DNA of 14,468 nucleotides from JAUVIB01 sp964424545. Its GTDB lineage: Bacteria; Calditrichota; Calditrichia; Calditrichales; Calditrichaceae. Of this stretch, positions 7,280-13,495 are shown piece after piece. Location of the stretch: contig CAYRJN010000099.1 of assembly GCA_964424545.1 (NCBI GenBank), positions 1-14,468 on the forward strand, in the 5' to 3' direction. Position 1 is the stretch's first letter. The number at the start of each line of letters is the position of its first letter. The notes beneath the pieces are model-generated. The model searched no databases. It saw only the letters and a program-made list of their open reading frames with translations, and was not told the DNA's origin. Position numbers and translations under genes: made by a program.

Positions 7280-8359
7280 TCAATCATCGATTATGTTTTT
7301 GTTTAAGGCTGCGGCGTATTTAATCATATTTTTAACAATATTTTTTGTTTTACGTTCTCGACATCCGTCAACGACATAGGAGGAAATAAGCGGGAAAATG
7401 ATACTGTATTCCCCCCAGATTTGCACAAGACGCGTATCATCGACGCTTTTGTATTTGCCCCAGGTTACCGCTTCGTCAAAAGTACAGCCGGATAAACTCC
7501 CTTCGCGTTCCGCGGCGGTCGTTATTTGTAAGCCGCGGTCGGCGCCTTCAAAATCAATATTTAAAATCTGGCTGATGGTCGGCCCGCTTTGCTGAATGAA
7601 GTTTTTCGGGCCGCCGCCACCTAATTCTACAAAGCCCGTTTCGCCCGAAGCGTAAGCAATCGCGGCCGAATCAAAAATATCATTTGAAGCGGAAATATAA
7701 ACGGGATAACCCTCCTTTTCCATTTTCATTACATTCATAGCGATAGAGTGATTGGATAACGAGTCCCAGAAAACGGGAACGCCCTGTTTGGCGGCCTCCG
7801 TAACAAAACTCCTTTCGGGATACGGTGCGGTTTTTTCAACCCATTGACCGAGCAAATAGTTAAATTTCCAGCTGGAGATTGTTTTTTGCGAGAGTTTTTC
7901 GTATTCCTGTTTAATAAAATCACAGATAATTTGGTCTTGCGCTTCCAATGTCTCTTTTTCGCGGATACCGATATCGTAAATACGCGTATCGCCGTGAGCC
8001 CGCAGCAAATTGTCGTCCCAGCGAGGCGAAATCGCCTTGACCGGCAGACCGAAAGCAAAATGCAGATCATGGTAAACTTGCGCGCCGGTAGAACAAATGA
8101 CGTCGATAAAACCCTTTTCAAGCAGCGAAATAACCGCGCCGCCCAGTCCTCCGGCAATTCCTGCGCCGGCGATACCCAGCCAAATTGTATTGCCGTCGTC
8201 AATCATTCGTTTAAAAAGCGTTGCGCCTTTGTAAACGTTTCGACTTTCGAAGGATGATTCACCCATAAAACGAATCATATCGGCGACGGACATATTCTTT
8301 TTTATGGGCTGCGGGATAATATCCGCGGCATTTTCAAACAACGATTTGTCAGTCATCAT
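7280..8359 (-). CDS. Deoxyhypusine synthase-like protein (bacterial DHS/homospermidine synthase-like)
   Basis: A 359-residue NAD-dependent aminobutyl transferase of the deoxyhypusine synthase family. Hallmarks are the Rossmann glycine stretch GIAGAGIAGGLGG (62-74), STGAQVYHDLHFAFG (90-104), the VELGGGGPKNFI segment (245-254) and EAVTWGK. The last contains Lys302 at the position of the imine-forming lysine of human DHS. Archaeal and eukaryotic DHS modify eIF5A with spermidine, but bacteria have no eIF5A. Bacterial homologues are therefore thought to act on free polyamines (homospermidine-type synthesis) or on an unknown acceptor. Placement directly upstream of agmatinase supports polyamine metabolism. 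Two ATGs occur in tandem (8359 and 8356); GAGGAA at 8362-8367 is better spaced for the second, so the true protein may be one residue shorter. Family is certain; substrate is not known. Confidence 0.85.
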   Translation of the reverse strand: MMTDKSLFENAADIIPQPIKKNMSVADMIRFMGESSFESRNVYKGATLFKRMIDDGNTIWLGIAGAGIAGGLGGAVISLLEKGFIDVICSTGAQVYHDLHFAFGLPVKAISPRWDDNLLRAHGDTRIYDIGIREKETLEAQDQIICDFIKQEYEKLSQKTISSWKFNYLLGQWVEKTAPYPERSFVTEAAKQGVPVFWDSLSNHSIAMNVMKMEKEGYPVYISASNDIFDSAAIAYASGETGFVELGGGGPKNFIQQSGPTISQILNIDFEGADRGLQITTAAEREGSLSGCTFDEAVTWGKYKSVDDTRLVQIWGEYSIIFPLISSYVVDGCRERKTKNIVKNMIKYAAALNKNIIDD

Positions 8360-8385
8360 ATTCCTCGTTCTGAAAAAATATATGC

Positions 8386-8391
8386 ATTATA
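8386..8391 (-). promoter_or_regulatory. Possible -10 element for the DHS-like/agmatinase operon
   Basis: The minus strand reads TATAAT here, 26 bases upstream of the DHS-like start codon, leaving room for a short leader. No convincing TTGACA-like -35 lies 16-18 bases further upstream, so this is tentative. A TTGACA on the plus strand overlaps the next bases (8392-8397) but has no matching -10. Confidence 0.25.
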
Positions 8392-8472
8392 TTGACAATA
8401 TTATTAACTAAAACATTACAAATTTAAAGGTAAACGCCGATACAAACAACAAATATTATTAGTGAATATTGT

Positions 8473-8745
8473 TTGAGCGATATTATGATTGCCATTGCTC
8501 AAAATTTCGATCGGTCCGATAATATAAAAATGATTTTTCAATACGATTGTGCAAATTATTATTCATTCCAAAATGCAAAAAGAAGATGGCGACAAATAAA
8601 CTATCGCGAGCTTTCAAAGAGAATTGAAGAAATTGAAAATATAAAGTTCGGGATAGGGTTATTTTTGCAAGCGGGCAAAGAAATTCAGGGAGGTTACGGC
8701 GCTTGTGAAAGGCGATTATTAATTTTTCATTTTTACGAAACATAA
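8473..8745 (+). CDS. Doubtful small ORF, unknown function
   Basis: A 90-codon frame beginning at TTG, with an internal ATG at 8485. I do not recognise the product. It is charged in the middle (RELSKRIEEIENIKFG) with no signal peptide, membrane segment or known motif. Against it being real: no Shine-Dalgarno site, arginine codons mostly AGA/CGA unlike the CGT/CGC-rich neighbours, and an almost fully overlapping antisense frame (8483-8743) that looks no better. In favour: it fills half of an otherwise empty 520-base gap. It may be a decayed gene or chance. Confidence 0.2.
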   Translation: MSDIMIAIAQNFDRSDNIKMIFQYDCANYYSFQNAKRRWRQINYRELSKRIEEIENIKFGIGLFLQAGKEIQGGYGACERRLLIFHFYET

Positions 8746-8751
8746 CAAAAA

Positions 8752-8780
8752 CGCTTGACAGCTTGCGCTCCTGTAAAGCG
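8752..8780. repeat. Imperfect inverted repeat, operator or minus-strand terminator candidate
   Basis: CGCTTGACAG (8752-8761) and CTGTAAAGCG (8771-8780) form a 10-bp stem with one mismatch around a 9-base loop. Read on the minus strand the stem is followed directly by TTTTTGTT, which resembles an intrinsic terminator for leftward transcription. Read on the plus strand it lies 100 bases upstream of the propeller gene, where an operator would be plausible. No minus-strand gene immediately precedes it. Confidence 0.45.
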
Positions 8781-8880
8781 GCTTAAATAAAATATTTTTT
8801 AACAGTAAATAAAATTGATTATCTTGGCGAAAAAAAGTAATTTGAAAATAAATGTTAATTAATAAAAAAGGTATTATGTA

Positions 8881-11800
8881 ATGAGAATCATATTGAATTT
8901 TTTATCTTTACTGCTACTGTTATCTTGGTCATACGCGGCGACCTGGCCGACTTATATGCATGACGCTCGTCGCAGCGGGAACGTTGCTGTCAAGTTGAAA
9001 TCGCCAGTTTTTCTGCAATGGGAATATGTTTCGGAATATAAACCGGCGCCGGCCTGGCCCCCGCCCGCCAAAACCGATTATTGGCATCGTGAGGCAAATC
9101 TTAAACCGCGCGTTACCTATGACCGCGCCTATCATGTAGTATCCGACGGTAAAAGACTCTATTTCGGGTCAAGTGCCAGCGATAAAGTATACGCTCTCGA
9201 CGCGGCTACGGGCAAAGAGTTATGGTCGTTTTTTGCCGACGGTCCCGTTCGTCTTGCTCCGACCGTTTATCAGGGAAAGGTTTATTTCGGCGCGGACGAC
9301 GGAAAGGTCTATTGTTTAGACGCTAAAACGGGTAAGGCGCAATGGGTTTTTCAAGGGGCTGAAAAAAAACGTATGATTCCGGGAAACGAGCGTATGATAT
9401 CGGTTTCTCCGGTAAGAACAGGCGTGTTGATATATGATAATAAAGCCTATTTCTGCGCCGGAATTTTTCCTAACGAAGGCGTAACCATGTATGCGCTTAA
9501 TCCCCAAAACGGTAAAGTCGTTTGGAAAAAATCCGATATTGTTGTATCGCCGCAGGGATATATGCTGGCTTCGGATGACAAACTTTTTGCGCCTACGGGT
9601 AGGACGCAGCCGGTCGTTTTTGATCGTAAAAACGGTAAACGTCTCGGTAAATTCGACGGCAACGGAGGCGCTTATGCTTTGGTTGCCGATAATGCGCTGG
9701 TATTTGGACCGGGCGATCTCGGTCAATTGAACTTGGCGCAAAAATGCGATAATACCATCGCTACCTTTAACGGTGTGCAAATGTTAGTGGCCGGTAATAC
9801 GTCCTACTTACGTTCGGATAATGAAATATCAGCCATAAACCGCAATAAATACATCGACAATTACGGCGACTGGGAAAAAATTGCCGATAAACGCAGCGAT
9901 CTCGCCGATGATGTGTGGGATTTGCGGGAAAAACGCAAATTGGCTTTGGCTTATCATCAGGATGTTAGCTTTATAGATCAACGCATCGATAAGTTATTAA
10001 AAGAGATCGAAAAAATGGATTTACAGCAGCAATCCATTGAAAAAGGCGGAACCAATTGGAAATTACCGATTAAAAATACCTATTCTATGATTTTGGCCGG
10101 CGATATATTGCTCGTAGGCGGAGAAGACGTAGTTACATTGATTAATGCCAAAAACGGTAAAATATTGTCTGAAAATAAAGTAGATGGAAAAGTTTACGGC
10201 TTGGCGGCGGTTGACGGGCACATATACGTCAGCACGGATATCGGTAAAATCTATAATTTTTCCGATAGTAAAACTCAAAAACCGGCTGTTATCGCCCCGC
10301 AGGTGGTGCAAAATCCTTATGATTCCAATCCTTATGAAAAAACGGCGCAGAAAATATTGAATAGATCGGGATTACAAAAAGGCTATTGCCTGCTGCTCGG
10401 CTCCGGCGAAGGAGAATTAGCCTTTGCTTTAGCGAAGAAAAGCGATTTGCAAATAATCGCGGTAGAGTCCGATGCCCGAAAGGTCGCTAATGCCCGCGCG
10501 CGCTTGGATAAAGCCGGATTGTACGGCAAACGGATCGCCTATTTCCACATGGATGCGGATAACTTGCCTTTTACAAAGAATTTTGCCGATTTGGTTATTA
10601 TCGGCGATGCCAGTTTAACAGTATCGGCCGATCAAATTGTCGATTATGTTAAACCTTTCGGCGGTATGGCCTTTATTGGGGATCGCGATATAAGCGAGAG
10701 CCGCATAAAGAACTGGTTAAACGCTTCTTCGGGAAAAGAATGGAAGGTTGAAAACGGCTGGGCCTATTATGAAAAAGGCAGCGACCCCGGATACGGCGAA
10801 TGGACGCATCAATATGCCGATCCCGGCAATACGGCCAGCAGTATGGATCAAATAAAAGGGCCCATGCAAATACAATGGTTCGGCCGTCCCGGGCCGTGTA
10901 AAATGATAAATCGACATAGTCGTACCGTTGCGCCTCTGTTTAAAGACGGGCGCTTGTTTGCTCCGGGCGATAACCGTGTAATTGCCGTAAACGCTTATAA
11001 CGGCACGGTTCTATGGGAAACCGAAGTGCCGGGATCGCGCTTGCTTGGCGCCCTTAAAGATTTCAGTAACCGTGTAGTGACCGACGACGCCATTTATGTG
11101 GCGGCCAAAGACGAATGCGTAGGCCTTTATGTAGACTCCGGCAAGGAAAAAATACGTATTAAAGTTCCGCAAATTATCTTAGGGCAGCCTCATGATTGGG
11201 GGTATATTGCCGCTGTAGATAATCAATTGTACGGTACGGGCAAAAAACATGGTGCGACCTTTACTATGCTCGGACGTTTTAATAGCGATGAGTTCGAGGG
11301 CGATTTCAGGGAGATGGTTCTTGGCGATTATCTCTTTTCCGTTGATCGCAATACGGGAAAGAAAATCTGGACATATCGAAAAGGCGTGGTCTTCAATAAT
11401 ACTATTGCCATTGGCGGCAATTATATCTATTTTATCGAAAGTCGTAACCAGAGAGCGGTTAATGATCCCGACGGCCGGCTGCGTGTCGATTATTTTTGCA
11501 AAGACGGCACCTATATTGTAAAACTCGACCGTAAAACAGGAGAAAAAATCTGGGAAAAGCCTTTCCATTTTCCCTATGACCAAATTACTTATCTCGCATA
11601 TTCGGACGGTATTTTGCTTTCTACAGGGTCCTATAATGTCGATAAAAACGTTCATTACGGTTTGTTCGCTTTCGACGGCGACAAGGGAAAGCTGCTTTGG
11701 AAAAATACCTTTAAGGGGCAGAAAATCGGTGGGGAGCACGGCGAGCAATGGCAGCATCCGGTAATTATTGCCGATAAAATTTATCTATTTCCTTATGATT

Positions 11801-12084
11801 TTAATTTACGTACGGGTGAAAAAGGCGGTATTTTGTTAAGTAAGGGCGGCTGCGGCGGCTGGACCGGTTCGGCGAATAATCTGTTTGTCCGCAAGTCCAA
11901 TCCCACCATGTTTACTTTGGACGATATAAAACAGGACGGTACGCCTCTGACTCGTGTTAATCGTCCCGGATGCTGGATTAATATTATTCCCGCCGGAGGC
12001 TTGATATCCATTCCGGAATCGAGCAGCGGCTGTACCTGCGATTATCCGATTCAGACATCTTTTGTTTTTAGCCCGGTAAAATAA
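8881..12084 (+). CDS. Exported PQQ-like beta-propeller protein with embedded SAM-methyltransferase-like domain
   Basis: A 1067-residue protein with a signal peptide (about 1-19, LLLLLSWSYA then ATW). Propeller half 1 (about 21-475) has repeated blades ending in motifs such as VYALDAATGKELW (103), VYCLDAKTGKAQW (143) and MYALNPQNGKVVW (203). A charged helical insert (about 329-385) interrupts it. Residues about 486-635 form a class I methyltransferase-like Rossmann domain: LLLGSGEGELA (504-514, GxGxG intact), acidic Glu529 in AVESD, MDADNLPF (557-564) and ADLVIIGD (569-576). Propeller half 2 (637-1067) restarts with WTHQYADPGN and carries VIAVNAYNGTVLW, LFSVDRNTGKKIW, IVKLDRKTGEKIW and LFAFDGDKGKLLW. 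The tail holds CGGW, RPGCWINIIPAGG and GCTCDYP. The blades resemble BamB and PQQ dehydrogenases, but I see no dehydrogenase evidence. AAAGG precedes the ATG by 9 bases. It appears monocistronic. Function unknown. Confidence 0.88.
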   Translation: MRIILNFLSLLLLLSWSYAATWPTYMHDARRSGNVAVKLKSPVFLQWEYVSEYKPAPAWPPPAKTDYWHREANLKPRVTYDRAYHVVSDGKRLYFGSSASDKVYALDAATGKELWSFFADGPVRLAPTVYQGKVYFGADDGKVYCLDAKTGKAQWVFQGAEKKRMIPGNERMISVSPVRTGVLIYDNKAYFCAGIFPNEGVTMYALNPQNGKVVWKKSDIVVSPQGYMLASDDKLFAPTGRTQPVVFDRKNGKRLGKFDGNGGAYALVADNALVFGPGDLGQLNLAQKCDNTIATFNGVQMLVAGNTSYLRSDNEISAINRNKYIDNYGDWEKIADKRSDLADDVWDLREKRKLALAYHQDVSFIDQRIDKLLKEIEKMDLQQQSIEKGGTNWKLPIKNTYSMILAGDILLVGGEDVVTLINAKNGKILSENKVDGKVYGLAAVDGHIYVSTDIGKIYNFSDSKTQKPAVIAPQVVQNPYDSNPYEKTAQKILNRSGLQKGYCLLLGSGEGELAFALAKKSDLQIIAVESDARKVANARARLDKAGLYGKRIAYFHMDADNLPFTKNFADLVIIGDASLTVSADQIVDYVKPFGGMAFIGDRDISESRIKNWLNASSGKEWKVENGWAYYEKGSDPGYGEWTHQYADPGNTASSMDQIKGPMQIQWFGRPGPCKMINRHSRTVAPLFKDGRLFAPGDNRVIAVNAYNGTVLWETEVPGSRLLGALKDFSNRVVTDDAIYVAAKDECVGLYVDSGKEKIRIKVPQIILGQPHDWGYIAAVDNQLYGTGKKHGATFTMLGRFNSDEFEGDFREMVLGDYLFSVDRNTGKKIWTYRKGVVFNNTIAIGGNYIYFIESRNQRAVNDPDGRLRVDYFCKDGTYIVKLDRKTGEKIWEKPFHFPYDQITYLAYSDGILLSTGSYNVDKNVHYGLFAFDGDKGKLLWKNTFKGQKIGGEHGEQWQHPVIIADKIYLFPYDFNLRTGEKGGILLSKGGCGGWTGSANNLFVRKSNPTMFTLDDIKQDGTPLTRVNRPGCWINIIPAGGLISIPESSSGCTCDYPIQTSFVFSPVK

Positions 12085-12111
12085 CTTATAATTTTATAAT
12101 CCTTGGCGTTT

Positions 12112-12156
12112 AAAGACCGCAAGAGAAGCAGTTCCTTTCTTTTGCGGTCTTTTTTT
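12112..12156 (+). terminator. Strong intrinsic terminator after the propeller-methyltransferase gene
   Basis: A perfect 11-bp stem, AAAGACCGCAA (12112-12122) with TTGCGGTCTTT (12142-12152), can be extended inward by six further pairs including two G-U, leaving a 7-base loop. Seven T residues run from 12150 to 12156. It starts 27 bases after the stop codon and separates this transcript from dnaN. An A tract on the left arm is too short for strong leftward activity. Confidence 0.92.
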
Positions 12157-12212
12157 GTTTAACTGTAAACGCTCCCTGATGCATTAGGTCAAAAACGGCT
12201 CCGAAAAGGCGA

Positions 12213-12241
12213 AAATCGAAGCGCTTTAAATGCTCCGATTT
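12213..12241. repeat. Hairpin-forming inverted repeat in the dnaN upstream region
   Basis: AAATCGAAGC (12213-12222) and GCTCCGATTT (12232-12241) pair with one A-C mismatch around a 9-base loop, about 130 bases before dnaN. It may be an operator or a leader stem. The surrounding 12157-12373 stretch is AT-rich, holds no ORF and has no exact DnaA box. Confidence 0.4.
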
Positions 12242-12373
12242 ATATTGTTTTATCTCACATCTTTTATATTCGAATTGTCTGATAAAATCTTGCTAAAATG
12301 ATTATTTTTTATTAAATTACACAGATTCTTATATATAAAAACATTAACAATTTTATCATCGGCCGGAGGAATA

Positions 12374-13492
12374 ATGAAGTTTAGTATTTCGCGAAACGAT
12401 TTCTATAAAACCCTGCAAAAAGTGATCAATGTTATCCCTGCCAAATCCACATCGGATATTCTTTATAACGTGTTGTTAATTGCGGAAAACGGACGCCTGC
12501 AAATTGTTGCAACGGATTTGGAGATTACGCAAGTTGCTTGGGTGAAGTGCAAGGTGGAAGAGGACGGCGCCATTGTTCTTTTAGGTAAATTGCTGACCGA
12601 TATAATTCGCGAAATGCCGGAAATAAATTTAACCTTTACGGCCGACGTTAATCATAAAGTCATAATTGAATCAAAAGTCGGCGAGTATAAATTGTCGGGT
12701 CAAAGCCGAAACGAATTCCCCAGCGTGCCGATCGTGGAATCGGAACAGAATATTTCAATGGAGAATGTTCAGCTTAAGCGAATGATTGAAAAAACATTGT
12801 TTGCCTGTTCTACGGACTCGCTGCGTCCCGGGCTTACGGGCGTTTATACACAAATCATGGAAAGCGAATTTCGTATGGTTTCCACCGACGGTCACAGATT
12901 GGTAAAGATAATCAATGAAAACTTTTCTTCGCCCGATTTTATGCTGAATCTAATTATACCGGCCAAGGCTTTGAATTTTGTAGGACGTAATCTACCGGAT
13001 AAGGGCAGCCAGAAAATAACATTTAGTAAAAATCATATTTTGTTCGAGTTGCCTGATACCAATATTTACAGCCGCATTATTGAAGACCCTTATCCCGATT
13101 ACGAACGCGTAATACCGGTGGAATTAAATAAAGAGATTGCGGTTAATAAGAATGACTTTATGGCTTCGGTAAGGAGGGTGTCGCTTTTTTCAAATCCCGT
13201 AACGGCGCAAATTCGATTGAACGTTACGAGGGATAAGATAGTGATTTATGCGCAGGATATTGATTTCGGCGGGGAGGCGAACGAAGAGCTGGTTTGTCAA
13301 TACCATAGCGACGAGGCCTTGGAAATATCTTATAACGCCAATTTTCTGCTCGATATATTACGGCACCTCGATACGGATACCGTGTATATTCGTTTGGAAG
13401 ATGCGGACGGGCCGGGATTGATATTTCCCGATGAGCAGAATGAAAATGAAAATCTATTAATGTTGTTAATGCCCATTAGGTTGAATAATTGA
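12374..13492 (+). CDS. dnaN: DNA polymerase III sliding clamp, beta subunit
   Basis: A 372-residue clamp that dimerises around DNA and tethers the replicative polymerase and many repair proteins. Three successive clamp domains of about 120 residues are visible. Domain 1 opens MKFSISRNDFYKTLQKV and has IVATDLEI; GKLLTDIIREMP and SGQSRNEFPSVP end it. Domain 2 includes FACSTDSLRPGLTGVY and VSTDGHRLVK. Domain 3 includes EDPYPDYERVIP and SLFSNPVTAQIRL, and the protein ends MPIRLNN, the usual MPMRL-like C-terminus that lines the partner pocket. Length is normal for the family. GGAGGA (12365-12370) stands 3 bases before the ATG at 12374, leaving no doubt about the start. recF begins 3 bases after its stop, so the two are co-transcribed and probably coupled. 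dnaA, often the upstream neighbour, is not within 12 kb. Confidence 0.97.
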   Translation: MKFSISRNDFYKTLQKVINVIPAKSTSDILYNVLLIAENGRLQIVATDLEITQVAWVKCKVEEDGAIVLLGKLLTDIIREMPEINLTFTADVNHKVIIESKVGEYKLSGQSRNEFPSVPIVESEQNISMENVQLKRMIEKTLFACSTDSLRPGLTGVYTQIMESEFRMVSTDGHRLVKIINENFSSPDFMLNLIIPAKALNFVGRNLPDKGSQKITFSKNHILFELPDTNIYSRIIEDPYPDYERVIPVELNKEIAVNKNDFMASVRRVSLFSNPVTAQIRLNVTRDKIVIYAQDIDFGGEANEELVCQYHSDEALEISYNANFLLDILRHLDTDTVYIRLEDADGPGLIFPDEQNENENLLMLLMPIRLNN

Positions 13493-13495
13493 TAC

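Larger units (their letters stand above)
8360..8880. other. Divergent AT-rich intergenic region
   Basis: About 520 bases separate the minus-strand polyamine operon from the plus-strand propeller gene. It should hold the promoters for both. I see a TATAAT on the minus strand, an imperfect inverted repeat, a purine-rich ribosome site before the propeller gene (AAAGG at 8867-8871) and one doubtful small ORF. I found no tRNA-like fold, no riboswitch core that I recognise and no exact DnaA box (TTATNCACA). Confidence 0.6.

Noticed and set aside
7735..8202. A 155-codon minus-strand frame and a 137-codon plus-strand frame (7844-8257) over the DHS-like gene
   Set aside because: Both overlap a frame with full DHS family motifs; neither has a recognisable product.
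8392..8420. Plus-strand promoter based on the TTGACA at 8392
   Set aside because: No TATAAT-like hexamer follows at 16-18 bases, and the only downstream plus-strand ORF is itself doubtful.
8483..8743. An 86-codon minus-strand frame in the divergent intergenic region
   Set aside because: No ribosome site, no known motif, and it mirrors another weak frame; not enough to call a gene.
8755..8790. Plus-strand promoter based on the TTGACA at 8755
   Set aside because: The expected -10 position reads GCGGCT; the TTGACA is better explained as part of the inverted repeat.
9316..9780. A 154-codon minus-strand open frame inside the propeller gene
   Set aside because: It is antisense to well-defined blade repeats and its composition looks like a shadow of them.
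11179..11757. A 192-codon open frame on the minus strand
   Set aside because: It lies wholly inside the propeller gene, whose plus-strand frame has clear domain motifs. The antisense product shows no recognisable family and has no ribosome site I can see.
8881..12084. Calling the propeller protein a PQQ-dependent dehydrogenase
   Set aside because: The blades match the PQQ-like repeat, but BamB-type structural propellers share it. I see no dehydrogenase active-site pattern or vicinal disulfide to support an enzyme.
12157..12373. Replication origin upstream of dnaN
   Set aside because: AT-rich, but no exact TTATNCACA site on either strand. TTATCTCACA near 12250 has an extra base and stands alone.
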